Positions 28,582 to 38,309 of a stretch of DNA of 64,000 bases are shown here, in pieces; the stretch's first letter is position 1; every line of letters starts with the position of its first letter. Both the position numbers and the translations under genes were made by a program. The notes under the pieces are model-generated. The model was not told the origin of the DNA, ran no database searches, and saw only the letters and a program-made list of their open reading frames with translations. The DNA lies in the NCBI RefSeq assembly GCF_014199985.1, contig NZ_JACHOS010000001.1, positions 372,001-436,000 on the forward strand, in the 5' to 3' direction. This stretch comes from Methylorubrum rhodesianum. GTDB taxonomy: Bacteria; Pseudomonadota; Alphaproteobacteria; Rhizobiales; Beijerinckiaceae.

Positions 28582-29229
28582 TCAGGCGCTCGCCGCAAGC
28601 GGGCGGTTCGTCTTCACATCGAACAGCGCCATGTCGAGGATGAGGGCGAGAAGCGCGTCGACGCCTTCGCCGGTCTTGCAATTGGTGAAGAGGAACGGCT
28701 TCTTGCCGCGCATGATCTTGGAATCACGCGCCATGACCTCGAGGCTCGCACCGACATAGGGGGCGAGATCCTTCTTGTTGATGACGAGAATGTCGGACTG
28801 GCAGACTCCGGCGCCGTTCTTGCGGGGTATCTTGTCACCGGCGGCGACGTCGATCACGTAGATGTAGAAGTCAGCCAGCGCCGGGCTGAAGGTGAGCGTG
28901 AGGTTGTCGCCGCCGGATTCGATCAGGATCACGTCGCTGTCGGGATATTTGTCCTCGAGCTCCTCGACCGCAGCGATATTCATCGACGGATCTTCGCGGA
29001 CTGCCGTATGCGGGCAGGCTCCGGTCTCGACGCCGACGATCTTTTCCTCGATCAGCACGCCGTTGAGGGTACGGCGCACCTGCTTGGCATCTTCCGTGGT
29101 GACGACGTCGTTGGTGATGATAAGCGGCTTGATACCCCGCTCGATCAAGCGCGGCGTGATGGTCTCGATGACAGCAGTCTTGCCCGAGCCGACCGGGCCG
29201 CCGATGCCGATACGAGTGATCTTCTTCAT
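28582..29229 (-). CDS. ureG: Urease accessory GTPase UreG
   Basis: 215 residues from the ATG at 29229, with AAAGGAA just upstream; an earlier TTG start at 29253 is possible but less likely. P-loop GPVGSGKTA (11-19), the CPH metal motif in [16 protein letters not shown], the [11 protein letters not shown] segment and the guanine-recognition motif VINKKDLAP. UreG hydrolyses GTP while delivering nickel to the UreD-UreF-apo-urease complex. Confidence 0.95.
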   Translation of the reverse strand: MKKITRIGIGGPVGSGKTAVIETITPRLIERGIKPLIITNDVVTTEDAKQVRRTLNGVLIEEKIVGVETGACPHTAVREDPSMNIAAVEELEDKYPDSDVILIESGGDNLTLTFSPALADFYIYVIDVAAGDKIPRKNGAGVCQSDILVINKKDLAPYVGASLEVMARDSKIMRGKKPFLFTNCKTGEGVDALLALILDMALFDVKTNRPLAASA

Positions 29230-29249
29230 CTCGGTTTCCTTTGCCGCAC

Positions 29250-29972
29250 TCAATTCATGAACAGGCGGACATGGACCGTGGTGTGATGGGCGACGAGCAC
29301 CTCGAAGACCGGCGCGAAAGCCGCCATTTCATTAAGGGCGAGGTCGCGCACGGCGAGGTACTCGTCCTCGACGCGGCCCTGCGCGGCGAACAGGATGCGC
29401 TGGGTCTCGAAATGGTCGATCCGCATCAGCCGGAGCGCGGCGCTCAGGATCATCGAGGCCATGCCGTACTGGTGGACGACGAAGGCTTCCGTCTCGTCCG
29501 CGCCGAGACCCGCGAGGGTGATCGCCTGTCCGATCGGCAGACAGCCCGGTGTCGCATCCGACCGAATATCCGCGAGCCAGCGCTCCAGCATCGGCGAGGG
29601 GCTGACCCGGAGCGCCAACTCGGCGAGCTTCTTGCCCATCCGCGTCAGCATCATCTGCTGCTCCTCGCCGACGCGGCGACAGAGCAACTCCCGGTCGGCG
29701 GTGACGACGCCGGAATAGTCCTCCGCCAGGGCGGCGCGATGGGCGTGCAGCAGTGCGACGCCATCCACCCGGGCGTTCTGATGCAGGACGAATTCGACGA
29801 AGCGCGACAGGCCGTCGGCGTCGGTGACGATCCCCGTCTGCAACGCGGATTCGAGCCCGTTGGAGAAGGCAAAGGAGCCGATCGGCAGCGTCGAATCCGA
29901 GAATTGCAGCAGGCGCGCGAGATGAGCCATGCCGCGCGGCGCCGGGAGGGCCCTCGGCTCAGCGTGCCGCAT
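29250..29972 (-). CDS. ureF: Urease accessory protein UreF
   Basis: 240 residues from the ATG at 29972 (a GTG directly before it is also possible). UreF signature [23 protein letters not shown] near the N-terminus, then an all-helical body with [23 protein letters not shown]. UreF regulates the UreG GTPase within the maturation complex. The start overlaps the ureE stop (TGATG), so the two are translationally coupled. Confidence 0.93.
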   Translation of the reverse strand: MRHAEPRALPAPRGMAHLARLLQFSDSTLPIGSFAFSNGLESALQTGIVTDADGLSRFVEFVLHQNARVDGVALLHAHRAALAEDYSGVVTADRELLCRRVGEEQQMMLTRMGKKLAELALRVSPSPMLERWLADIRSDATPGCLPIGQAITLAGLGADETEAFVVHQYGMASMILSAALRLMRIDHFETQRILFAAQGRVEDEYLAVRDLALNEMAAFAPVFEVLVAHHTTVHVRLFMN

Positions 29973-30676
29973 CACGCCACCGAACCGTGACGATGATGAT
30001 GCCCGTGCGCTTGATCATGCGCGTGCCGATGACCGTGCGCAGGAGCGTGGGGGCCATGATCGTGGGGGCCATGATCGTGGGACGTCTCGGCCCGCGGATC
30101 GTCCGCGGGCTCCGTGCCGTGACCGCCGTGATGGTGATGCGGAGTGGCGTCGGCACCCGCGAAGAGAAGTCGGACCTCCTTCGCATCGAGCTTCGCCGCG
30201 ACCTCCTCGCCCGGAACGAAGCGGGTTCTTACATGCGCGAAGGCGTGCGTGCGCATGACCGAGGCCATGACCTTCTGATCGACCGAGAGCGGCACGTAGA
30301 CCGTCGATCCCTTGATGACCGCCGGCCAGTGCTGATTGCCGAGGCCGTGCCCGAGTTCGAAGCAGACGCGCAGGATTTCGTGCGGGGCGAGGCGCTCCAA
30401 TCCCTCCAGCTCGATCACCAGCACGTCCCTGAGGGCGATCCGGGCGACGACGATGAGCCGCTGCGCCGCGTCGTAGTGGAGCACGTCGCCGTCGTGCAGG
30501 TGCTCGGCGCGCGGCAGCGAGACCGCCAGCTCAATGCCGCTCTCGCTGGCCTTGCGCAGACGGCTCTTGGGCGCCTCCCATTGCTCCAGCACCAGCGGAT
30601 CGACCCGCCCCTGCCGCGCGCGCTCCTGCCAGACCGGATCGCTGAGGTGACCGAGCTTGTGTTCGACGAGGATCAT
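29972..30676 (-). CDS. ureE: Urease nickel metallochaperone UreE with histidine-rich tail
   Basis: 234 residues; ATG at 30676 with GGGAGAG upstream. The peptide-binding N-terminal domain is followed by the metal-binding domain containing CFELGHGLGNQHWPAVI, the conserved site for the bridging nickel histidine. The last 65 residues contain 19 histidines, in HHHH, HDHGPHDHGPH and GHHHRHG clusters, a storage or delivery tail seen in some UreE proteins. It hands nickel to UreG. It is separated from ureC by two crcB genes, which is not the usual layout. Confidence 0.95.
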   Translation of the reverse strand: MILVEHKLGHLSDPVWQERARQGRVDPLVLEQWEAPKSRLRKASESGIELAVSLPRAEHLHDGDVLHYDAAQRLIVVARIALRDVLVIELEGLERLAPHEILRVCFELGHGLGNQHWPAVIKGSTVYVPLSVDQKVMASVMRTHAFAHVRTRFVPGEEVAAKLDAKEVRLLFAGADATPHHHHGGHGTEPADDPRAETSHDHGPHDHGPHAPAHGHRHAHDQAHGHHHRHGSVA

Positions 30677-30699
30677 TCGTCTCTCCCAACGGATCGCGC

Positions 30700-31083
30700 T
30701 CAGGCGCGTCGCAGGCGTTTCCCGAATTCGATTCCGAGTCGGATCGCGGCGTAGCCGACGGTCAGGCTGGACAGGCCGTAGAGGACCGCGAGGCCGGCTT
30801 GCCCCGGTGCCATCGCCTCGGACAGGAGGCCGTAGGCGAAGCTCGAGAAGGTCGACATCCCGCCGCAGAAGCCGGTGCCCACCAGAAGCATGAACTCGTC
30901 CGAGACGTGGCCGGCGCGGTGAAGGCCGAAGGCGGCGCCGAGGCAGAACGAGGCGACGACGTTGGCGGTGAAGATGTCGAGCGGAAAGGCACCATTCTGC
31001 TGCGGGATCAGCAGCATCAGCAATTCCCGCGTGATCGCGCCGAACCCGCCGCCGATGAAGACGAAGACGGTCTGCGCCCCCAT
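30700..31083 (-). CDS. crcB: CrcB/Fluc fluoride channel subunit (second of pair)
   Basis: 127 residues, four hydrophobic segments. Fluc signatures: GGGFGAITREL at the N-terminus, FTANVVASFCLG with the conserved pore Asn, and GTGFCGGMSTFSSFAYG. It lies 9 nt after another crcB gene of different sequence; such pairs are known to form dual-topology heterodimeric channels. Fluc channels export toxic fluoride. It sits between ureC and ureE with short spacers on both sides, so it is almost certainly part of the urease transcript. Confidence 0.92.
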   Translation of the reverse strand: MGAQTVFVFIGGGFGAITRELLMLLIPQQNGAFPLDIFTANVVASFCLGAAFGLHRAGHVSDEFMLLVGTGFCGGMSTFSSFAYGLLSEAMAPGQAGLAVLYGLSSLTVGYAAIRLGIEFGKRLRRA

Positions 31084-31092
31084 GACAACCGC

Positions 31093-31476
31093 CTACGCTC
31101 GTGCCAGGGCGACGCCCGCCGCAGCGGCGCAGAGGCCGACGCCGACCGACGCGACGAGGTACAGGGCGGCAAGTCCATGGCGGTTCTCCATCGCCATCTG
31201 CGCCGCGTCGAGCTGCATCGAGCTGAACGTCGTGTAGCCGCCGAGAAAGCCCGTCAGCACGAGCGACGACACCACGTCGCCGTGTCGGTGCTGCCATCCG
31301 AGAGCCAGAGCGGCGGAGAGATAGGCAATCGCGAAGGCGCCGCTGACATTGACGAGGAAGGTGCCGTACTTGAAGCGTGCGGGGATCGCGCGATCGATGA
31401 AGCCGCCGAGCCCCCAGCGCAGGAGCGAGCCGGCTCCGCCGCCGAGACATACCCAGATGATGTCGATCGGTCTCAT
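31093..31476 (-). CDS. crcB: CrcB/Fluc fluoride channel subunit (first of pair)
   Basis: 127 residues from the ATG at 31476; a TTG at 31506 would add ten residues. Four hydrophobic segments with GGGAGSLLRWGLGGF, GTFLVNVSGAFAIAYLS (pore Asn) and TGFLGGYTTFSSMQLDA. Partner of the adjoining crcB gene, with which it probably forms a heterodimeric fluoride channel. It begins 61 nt after the ureC stop. There is no room for a fluoride riboswitch in that gap, so expression should follow urease. Confidence 0.9.
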   Translation of the reverse strand: MRPIDIIWVCLGGGAGSLLRWGLGGFIDRAIPARFKYGTFLVNVSGAFAIAYLSAALALGWQHRHGDVVSSLVLTGFLGGYTTFSSMQLDAAQMAMENRHGLAALYLVASVGVGLCAAAAGVALARA

Positions 31477-31537
31477 CAGCGCGTGCACCGGTTGTGACGC
31501 CGGCAACGGGAGACATCTCCCGCTGCACGACGGGAGG

Positions 31538-33256
31538 TCAGCTGAAGAAGTGAAGCTGAGCGAGCGGGAGATGGGTGGCCGGCTCGATCGTGGCGTGCTT
31601 GCCGTCGACCGTCACCGCGAAGGTCTCCGGATTGACCTCGATGACCGGGAGGCGGTCGTTCCGGACCATCGACGCCTTGGTGATGGTGCGCGTGCCGTAG
31701 ACCGGCACGACCTTGGACGTCAGTTCGTATCGATCCGCGATGCCAGCCTCGTATGCGGCATGGGACGTGAACGTCACGCGCGTCTTCGCCACCGCCTGAC
31801 CCAGACCGCCGAACATCGGGCGATAGACCACCGGCTGCGGTGTCGGCAGCGAGGCGTTGGGATCGCCCATGATGGCCCACGAGATCATGCCGCCCTTGAT
31901 GACCATCTTCGGCTTGGCGCCGAAGAAGGCCGGTTCCCACAGGACGAGATCTGCCATCTTGCCGACTTCGACCGATCCGATCACGTGCGAGACGCCCGCG
32001 GTGATGGCGGGATTGATCGTCACCTTGGCGACGAAGCGCAGTACCCGCTGATTGTCGTTGCCGGAGCCATCGCCCGGATAGGCGCCGAGCCGGGCCTTCA
32101 TCAGGTGGGCCGTCTGCATGGTGCGCGCCCAGTTCTCACCGACGCGGCCCATCGCCTGGCTGTCGCTGGACAGGATCGAGATCGCGCCGAGATCGTGCAG
32201 GACGTTTTCCGCCGCGATCGTCTCGGCGCGCACGCGGCTCTCGGCGAAGGCGACGTCGGTGGGGATCTTCGGGCTGAGATTGTGGCAGACCATCACCATG
32301 TCGAACAACTCGGCCTGCGAATTGATGCCGTAGGGCATGGTCGGGTTGGTCGAGCTGGGGAGGACGTTGGCGATGCCCGCGACGCGGATGATGTCCGGCG
32401 CGTGGCCGCCGCCGGCCCCTTCCGTGTGGTAGGTGTGGATCGTGCGCCCTTCAAAGGCGGCGATGGTGCTCTCGACGAAGCCCGCTTCGTTCAAGGTGTC
32501 GGTGTGGATGCAGACCTGGATGTCGTGGTCGTCCGCGACGGTCAGGGCCATGCGGATCGCCGCCGGCGTGCTGCCCCAGTCCTCGTGGACCTTGAGACCC
32601 ACCGCGCCGGCCCGGATCTGCTCGTCGATCGGCAGCGGGGCCGAGCAGTTACCCTTGCCGTGCACGCCCGCATTGACCGGCCAAGCATCGAAGGAGCGGA
32701 GCATCATCTCGATGTTCCACGTGCCCGGCGTAATGGTCGTTCCGTTGGTGCCGTCGGTCGGCCCGATGCCGCCACCGAACAGCGTCGTCACGCCGTTGCT
32801 GAGGGCGGCCTGCGCCTGCTGGGGCGAGACGAAGTGGACATGCGCGTCGATGCCGCCCGCGGTGAGGATCAGGTGTTCGCCGGAAATGGCGTCGGTTCCC
32901 GGGCCGAGCGCAAGGCCCCGCGTCACGCCCGGCATGGTGGCCGGATTGCCGGCCTTGCCGATCCCGACGATCAGGCCGTCCTTGATGCCAAGATCGGCCT
33001 TGATGACGCCGAGCACCGCATCGACGATCGTGACATTGGTGATGACCAGATCCGGCGCGCCCGCCGCGCTGGTCAACTCGTTGTCGTAACCCATGCCATC
33101 TCGCAGCGTCTTGCCGCCCCCATAGACCGCTTCCTCACCGTAAACCCGAAGATCTTTCTCAATCTCGATGTAGAGGTCCGTATCGGCGAGTCTGACCTTG
33201 TCGCCGGTCGTCGGTCCGTACAAATCCGAGTATTGTCGCCGCGAGATCTTGTTCAT
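31538..33256 (-). CDS. ureC: Urease alpha (catalytic) subunit
   Basis: 572 residues, the normal family length. All active-site elements are visible: His139 and His141 (DAHVHF), the lysine to be carbamylated, Lys222 (LKVHEDWGS), His224, His251 (CIHTDTLNE), His277, His285, the mobile-flap Cys324-His325 (MVCHNLSP) and Asp365 ([12 protein letters not shown]). It hydrolyses urea to ammonia and carbamate with two nickel ions, in complex with UreA and UreB. Confidence 0.97.
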   Translation of the reverse strand: MNKISRRQYSDLYGPTTGDKVRLADTDLYIEIEKDLRVYGEEAVYGGGKTLRDGMGYDNELTSAAGAPDLVITNVTIVDAVLGVIKADLGIKDGLIVGIGKAGNPATMPGVTRGLALGPGTDAISGEHLILTAGGIDAHVHFVSPQQAQAALSNGVTTLFGGGIGPTDGTNGTTITPGTWNIEMMLRSFDAWPVNAGVHGKGNCSAPLPIDEQIRAGAVGLKVHEDWGSTPAAIRMALTVADDHDIQVCIHTDTLNEAGFVESTIAAFEGRTIHTYHTEGAGGGHAPDIIRVAGIANVLPSSTNPTMPYGINSQAELFDMVMVCHNLSPKIPTDVAFAESRVRAETIAAENVLHDLGAISILSSDSQAMGRVGENWARTMQTAHLMKARLGAYPGDGSGNDNQRVLRFVAKVTINPAITAGVSHVIGSVEVGKMADLVLWEPAFFGAKPKMVIKGGMISWAIMGDPNASLPTPQPVVYRPMFGGLGQAVAKTRVTFTSHAAYEAGIADRYELTSKVVPVYGTRTITKASMVRNDRLPVIEVNPETFAVTVDGKHATIEPATHLPLAQLHFFS

Positions 33257-33291
33257 CCCAGCGCTCCAGATTCGGCCATCGAGGGGGCAGG

Positions 33292-33702
33292 TTACGGCTT
33301 GTTCTTGAACCCGAAGCGGTTCACGCGATCGAGCGCGTCGGCCAAGCGTGGACGGTAATCGTCGTAGGATTCGTCGCCGACCCAGCCGTTGACGAGGCCG
33401 TTGAAACCGAGCACCCGCTGCTTGCCCTGAAATGGAACCAGCGAGACCTCCTTCTCATCGCCCGGCTCGAACCGCAGAGCGGTCGTTGCCGGAATATTGA
33501 GCCGCTTTCCGAAGGCTTGCTGACGATCGAATTCAAGCGACGCATTCACCTCGAAGAAGTGGTAGTGCGATCCGACCTGGATCGGCCTGTCGCCCGTATT
33601 TCTGACTTTGATCGATGTCGTCGGATATCCCGCATTGATTTCTATATCGCCAGATCCGAAAATGATGCCGCCGACCGGGGTCTTTTTCTGGGCAGGACTC
33701 AT
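33292..33702 (-). CDS. ureB: Urease beta subunit
   Basis: 136 residues; the ATG at 33702 has GGAGG 7 nt upstream, better than the ATG at 33720. Matches Ure[48 protein letters not shown] and [11 protein letters not shown]. Structural subunit of the urease trimer, encoded separately from UreA, as usual in bacteria. It lies between ureA and ureC with short gaps. Confidence 0.96.
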   Translation of the reverse strand: MSPAQKKTPVGGIIFGSGDIEINAGYPTTSIKVRNTGDRPIQVGSHYHFFEVNASLEFDRQQAFGKRLNIPATTALRFEPGDEKEVSLVPFQGKQRVLGFNGLVNGWVGDESYDDYRPRLADALDRVNRFGFKNKP

Positions 33703-33726
33703 CGCTGCACCTCCATACATCCTGAC

Positions 33727-34029
33727 TTACTTGATGGGAGTATGCACGGTGATGAGGCGTGAGCCGTCCGTGAACACCGCTTCGACCTGAACGTAGGGAA
33801 TCATTTCCGCGACACCGTCCATGACGTCGTCGCGTGTGATGGTTTTGCCCGCGAGTTCCATCACCTCTTCCACCGTCTTGCCGGCGCGAGCACCTTCCAG
33901 AGCGGCGACGGAGATGAGGGAGACAGTTTCCGGATGGTTGAGCTTGAGTCCCTGGTCTCGACGGCGCTGTGCAACCTGGGCAAGCATATAGATCAGCAGC
34001 TTGTCGGTCTCGCGCTGAGTGAAATGCAT
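33727..34029 (-). CDS. ureA: Urease gamma subunit
   Basis: 100 residues, exactly the usual length: [51 protein letters not shown] and the C-terminal [23 protein letters not shown]. First gene of the urease operon. Its Shine-Dalgarno is weak (GGGAAA). The divergent nickel-uptake genes begin about 640 bp away. Confidence 0.96.
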   Translation of the reverse strand: MHFTQRETDKLLIYMLAQVAQRRRDQGLKLNHPETVSLISVAALEGARAGKTVEEVMELAGKTITRDDVMDGVAEMIPYVQVEAVFTDGSRLITVHTPIK

Positions 34030-34671
34030 GAGCGTTTTCCCGAGCGAATACGGTCCGCCGCAGCGGCCATGTTATTGGCACCCAGAGAATATCTTGCCTT
34101 CAACCCATAGCAGCATTTCAATCTGCGTGGCTAGTCCCGATTGAATATCAATGATTACTTCATCAAAAGACTTTTTCGCTCATAAGTTGTTGTGATGATA
34201 GAGAATTCACGCTCAGCTTGGGAGCCGCCGAACAACGTGGCCGCCCTCACCACCGAACTTTTTCCGAGACATCGAGGGGGAATCGTCAGCGAATCGCGAC
34301 GCTTGAGTTGCACAAGCCGGCCTCTCAGCATCGGTTCGTTCGATGTTGGAACGAGTCATCTGGCAACAGGCACCGCCGCTCATTGGGCGGGCCCGGCTCG
34401 TCAGCCATTCACTCGAAGATCTTTCTTGGCCGAAGACTGAAAGAGCTGGGCGAGTGGCTCAGCCAACCACGCACATCCGAAATCGACGCCCCGGAGGAGG
34501 CAATCGCGAGGAGGGATTTGCCGTTCAAACCTGCGGCCGGTACGATCGCGACGTTTGCGAAAGCCTGCTCGTTCTGCCGAAAAAAACACGAGTATGCAAA
34601 ATTATCAGCTTGTGCATACTCATAATTTGAAGTTTAGTAGACGCCGAATCATCTATCGCCTGGGTTGCGTG
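34030..34671. other. Divergent control region between urease and nickel-uptake genes
   Basis: About 640 bp, AT-rich near 34080-34200 where the ureA promoter should lie. I found no -24/-12 promoter and no NikR-type box on the ureA side. The centre (34200-34560) carries only unconvincing short open frames. A perfect inverted repeat of NikR type occupies 34590-34621, followed directly by CATAAT, a possible -10 element. Confidence 0.5.
34590..34621. promoter_or_regulatory. NikR-type operator before the TonB receptor gene
   Basis: GAGTATGCA (34590-34598) and TGCATACTC (34613-34621) form a perfect 9-bp inverted repeat with a 14-nt spacer. Read as GTATGC-N16-GCATAC it has the spacing of the known NikR operator (GTATGA-N16-TCATAC). 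It lies about 50-80 bp before the receptor ATG. No nikR gene is in the window, so the regulator is inferred. Confidence 0.75.
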
Positions 34672-36786
34672 ATGACGCCGCTTCTGACGCGCCTGCTCGC
34701 ATCGGCCAGCGTTCTCGGCGCGACGACGATTTCCGGCCATGCGATCGACACGATCGCGGTCGAGCTGGAGGAATTGCAGGTCACGGCGCAGGGCGGATCG
34801 ACGGCTTCCGCTGCGACGGTCGCGGCACCGAGCTCGGATCCAAAGACCCGGCTCTCGCCCTCGGCTCTGGCCCTTCCCGCGAACAGCACGGTGATCGATG
34901 CGGCGGAGATCGCCCGCCTGCCCGTGCAAAGCTACGGCGACCTCTTTCGTCCCGTGGCAGGCTTCGATGTCTCGAATTACGGTCAAGGCGGCGTCGGATA
35001 CGGCATCGCCCTGCGCGGTTTCAGCGATGCCGAGCACGGCCGCGACGTGGCGGTCTTCATCGACGGGGTGCCGGTCAACGAGGTCTCCTCGATCCACACC
35101 CCGAACTACGTCGATCTCAATCCTCTGATCCCGGAGACCATCCGCTCGATCAGCATTGTGCGCGGCCCGTTCTCCGTCGAGGCGGGCGACGCCAATCTCG
35201 GCGGCTCGATCTTCATCGAGACCAAGCAAGCCGAGCCCTTCTCGACGCTCGGCGTCTCGGGCGGCTCCTTCGATACGGTTCGGGGTCTCACCACCTTCAG
35301 TCAGCTCGGGCCGGGGATCCAGCCCTTCCTCGCCTACGAAGGCTACGGCACCGGCGGCTATCGCGAGAACGGCGACCTCGGGCGCTACAACGCCTTCAAC
35401 AAGGTCACCATCCCGCTCGATCTCGGCTCCAGACTGTCGCTGAGGGTGCAGGCCTACGGCACGCGCTTCGGGCAGCCCGGCTACCTGGAGCGCGACCTCG
35501 TCCGCGCCGGCCTCGTTTCACCGCGCGCCGCGACCAATGTCACCGATGGCGGCGGCAAGACCTTGCAGACCTTCGTAGCCAACTACGTCAACGGGCCGCC
35601 CGACGACGAGCTGTCGGCGCTTCTCTACGCCAGCCACGACGTGTTCAGCCGCTTCTCGGATTTCGGTGCCGGCCAGCGCGGGCAGGTCGAGGAGCGGGAG
35701 ACCGTCGGCGGGCGCATCCGCAAGGTCTGGACGACGAACCTGTTCGACGCCCTGCCGACCCAGATCCTCGTCGGCGGTGATTGGCGCACGGACGCGCTCG
35801 ATGTGAACACCGGCCCCACGGTCGCGCGCAGCTTCACTGCGCGCAGTCTCGACCTCGATATCCTGCAGCACAACCTCGCCGCCTATGCACAGGTCCAGGT
35901 CAAGCCGGTGCCCTGGCTCAAGCTAACCGGCGGCGCCCGCTTCGACCAGTTCTTCTACGACGTCCGCAACAACCTCGACCCAGCGCTCTCGCCCAAGGTC
36001 AGCCCCAACGTGGTCTCCCCCAAAGGTGGCGCGGCGCTCACGCCCGTCGACTGGCTGGAGCTGTTCGCCAATTTCGGCCAAGGCTTCCGCAGTCCGTCCG
36101 CATCGAGCGAATTGACGGGCAATCCCCGTCTGGTCCCGCTTACGATCGAGAGCACGGAAGGCGGCGGCCGGCTCGTGTTCGAGCGGTTCAGCCTCCTCGG
36201 CACGGTGTTCTTCACCGACATCGCCAACGAGGTGTTTCAGCCCGCACCCGGGCTGCCCGTACAGAATCTGGGCAAGTCCCGCCGCGACGGCTTCGAGATC
36301 GAGGCGAGAATGCTGGCGTATCGTGAAGGTCTCGACCGCGTAGCGCTGTTCGCCAATTACTCGGGCGTGTCCGCGCGACTGCTCAACGGCGTACCGTCGG
36401 TCTTCATTCCGAACGTACCGGCCTACCTCGCAACGGTCGGCGCCGAATTCGACATCGGAGCACCGGCTGCCCTGGCGCCCGGCGGGCGCCTGACAGGAGC
36501 GGCCTACCTGTCCTTCATCGGCGCCAAGCCGTTGACCGAAGATGGTGTCTTGCGGTCCTCGCCCTATCCGCGGCTCAGCGGCCGGATCGCCTACGTCCAC
36601 CCGAGCGGCTGGACGACCTACGGGCAGGCTACTTGGTATCCCGGCGATCGCACCAGCGAGAGCATCTTCAACTTCGGCTCGCCGGTCTCCGCCGTGGCCG
36701 CCGAGATCTTCACCAGCCCTCAGCCGCGCCTGACGCTGCTGGCCGGGCTCACCTACGGCTTTGCAACAGGAGCACCGCCCCGATGA
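34672..36786 (+). CDS. TonB-dependent outer-membrane receptor, probably for nickel
   Basis: 704 residues from the ATG at 34672, which begins directly with a signal peptide (TRLLASASVLGATTISGHA). An earlier ATG at 34594 lies inside the operator and is rejected. The plug domain spans about 80-195 (SYGDLFRPVAGFDVSNYGQGGVGYGIALRGFSD is split by the usual RGF motif; VFIDGVPVN and SIVRGPFSVEAGDANLGGSI follow). The remainder is a 22-strand-type barrel ending in short strands. Such receptors import scarce ligands with TonB energy. The NikR-type operator, adjacent urease genes and DUF4198 partner point to nickel; the ligand is not proven. Confidence 0.88.
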   Translation: MTPLLTRLLASASVLGATTISGHAIDTIAVELEELQVTAQGGSTASAATVAAPSSDPKTRLSPSALALPANSTVIDAAEIARLPVQSYGDLFRPVAGFDVSNYGQGGVGYGIALRGFSDAEHGRDVAVFIDGVPVNEVSSIHTPNYVDLNPLIPETIRSISIVRGPFSVEAGDANLGGSIFIETKQAEPFSTLGVSGGSFDTVRGLTTFSQLGPGIQPFLAYEGYGTGGYRENGDLGRYNAFNKVTIPLDLGSRLSLRVQAYGTRFGQPGYLERDLVRAGLVSPRAATNVTDGGGKTLQTFVANYVNGPPDDELSALLYASHDVFSRFSDFGAGQRGQVEERETVGGRIRKVWTTNLFDALPTQILVGGDWRTDALDVNTGPTVARSFTARSLDLDILQHNLAAYAQVQVKPVPWLKLTGGARFDQFFYDVRNNLDPALSPKVSPNVVSPKGGAALTPVDWLELFANFGQGFRSPSASSELTGNPRLVPLTIESTEGGGRLVFERFSLLGTVFFTDIANEVFQPAPGLPVQNLGKSRRDGFEIEARMLAYREGLDRVALFANYSGVSARLLNGVPSVFIPNVPAYLATVGAEFDIGAPAALAPGGRLTGAAYLSFIGAKPLTEDGVLRSSPYPRLSGRIAYVHPSGWTTYGQATWYPGDRTSESIFNFGSPVSAVAAEIFTSPQPRLTLLAGLTYGFATGAPPR

Positions 36787-37514
36787 AACCAACCGCCCTC
36801 CTCGCCGCCCTTCTCGCGCTCACCGCCCCGGCCGCCGCCCACGACCTCTGGCTCGACCCGACCGGCAGCGGCGTGCAGGTGCTCTACGGGCATCCCCACG
36901 AGCCGGAACTGCCGAGCGCGGGCAAGCTGATGAGCCTGACCGCCTACGAGCCCGCCGGCGCGGTGGCGCTGAAGGCCAGGCTGGAGGCCGGCCCGGCCCC
37001 GACCCTGAGCGCCGCCCATCGCGGCGACGCGCTGTTCGCGGCTGCTTACGACAACGGCTACTGGGTGCGCCTGCCCGACGGCAGCTACCGCAATGCCAGC
37101 AAGCGGATGCTGCCGCAGGCCGACAAGAGCCTGTGGTCGGTGAAGTTCGCCAAGGCGGTGTCCGGCCCGGCGGCGGCGTGGGGGACGGTGGTCGGCCAGA
37201 CGCTGGAGATCGTTCCGCTGGAGGCGCCGACCTCGGCCTCGGGCCAGATCCGGGTGCGGGTGCTGTTCGAGGGCCGTCCGCTCGACGGTGCCAGCGTGGT
37301 CGCCACCGACGGGGTGAGCTTCAAGAGCGAGGCGGATCAGGCCCGTGCGACGACGGACGGCTCGGGCGTGGCGGTGGTGCCGCTGCGCCGCGCCGGCCCG
37401 CAGGTGCTTGGTGTCAGCCACCGCGTCACCCCCTCGCAGACCCCGGCCCTCGCCGATGCGGATAGCTACGGTGCGACGCTCGCCTTCACGGTCATTGATC
37501 CGAAGACCAATTAA
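36783..37514 (+). CDS. Exported DUF4198 (NikM-like) protein
   Basis: 243 residues; its ATG overlaps the receptor stop (ATGA), so the pair is translationally coupled. Signal peptide 1-20 ends in AAAHDLWLDP, leaving the HDLWL motif near the mature N-terminus, a typical DUF4198 feature. The body is beta-rich with a C-terminal carboxypeptidase-regulatory-like domain (IRVRVLFEGRPLDGASVVATD ... TDGSGVAVVPLRRAGPQVL). Related proteins accompany cobalt/nickel importers and TonB receptors. A periplasmic nickel-handling role fits here; it is inferred from the family and neighbours. Confidence 0.82.
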   Translation: MKPTALLAALLALTAPAAAHDLWLDPTGSGVQVLYGHPHEPELPSAGKLMSLTAYEPAGAVALKARLEAGPAPTLSAAHRGDALFAAAYDNGYWVRLPDGSYRNASKRMLPQADKSLWSVKFAKAVSGPAAAWGTVVGQTLEIVPLEAPTSASGQIRVRVLFEGRPLDGASVVATDGVSFKSEADQARATTDGSGVAVVPLRRAGPQVLGVSHRVTPSQTPALADADSYGATLAFTVIDPKTN

Positions 37515-38309
37515 GCGCAATCCTCGCTGACGCTCGGGCGGCATCGGCCCTCGAAGCCGTCGCCGTTTGATGCTGCTGCGCACGCACGACTGACGGCGCT
37601 TCGAGGCGCGCTCGATCGGATCGCGGGCAGAGGACGAGCGGATGTTGGCCGTGGAGGCGGCATGCCCCGCCAGAGATCAGACGGCCGCGGCGGCGGAGAG
37701 GCGCAGGACCGATCGCGCGACATTGCCGCCACCAGCCATCCTCCGGTTCAAAGCCGCCACGATGTCGCATCCGGTTGCACAGAAAAAAGTCCGACCTCTC
37801 CTCACCGGTCGGTCGGAACGAAGAGATTGACGAATGTCGGCTTGCCGGCACGCAAGGAAAAGTATCGCGGGCAACGCAAGGCTAGCATCCGCTTGGTTGT
37901 CTCGGTCTGCATCACCGATTTGGCCGCAGCTAAGAAGCGATTCAGCGCAAACCGCATCTTTTAAGTTGCAAATTTTTGGAACAACCCTTCTTGGAGACCG
38001 TTCATGCTGTAATCGGGGCGCCTAAATTCAAGACGCACCCGATCGCATGAACGATGCCTGAATACGAACCTCTGTCATCTTCAGGTCGGTTCGTGAAAAC
38101 CGACCGGAGTTATTCTGCCCCGTCGGCTCGGAAGACCGAATCTCCAAGCTGCATCGAAAACTGGACGATAATTATCTCAAACCGATGAGACCGGCGGCAA
38201 GCCGGCTGAGAGCCGGTACTGGGTCGTTGAACCGACTTCCGGGATTTCGAAGCGTTTGCCTCGAACAAAATCCAGACAAATTCATGAAAACGAACCGATG
38301 GAGTCCATC
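37515..38309. other. Long intergenic region
   Basis: About 795 bp with no convincing gene. Open frames on both strands lack recognisable domains and good ribosome binding sites. The part from 37820 is markedly less GC-rich than the genes around it. I saw no clear terminator or repeat. Confidence 0.45.

Noticed and set aside
31477..31537. Fluoride riboswitch ahead of the crcB pair
   Set aside because: Only about 60 bp separate ureC from crcB and no riboswitch-like fold is visible.
34030..34200. Sigma-54 promoter or second NikR box for ureA
   Set aside because: No GG-N10-GC element on the minus strand and no GTATG/CATAC pair at the right spacing.
34594..34671. Upstream ATG start for the TonB receptor
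   Set aside because: The ATG is inside the inverted-repeat operator and would put about 26 residues before the signal peptide.
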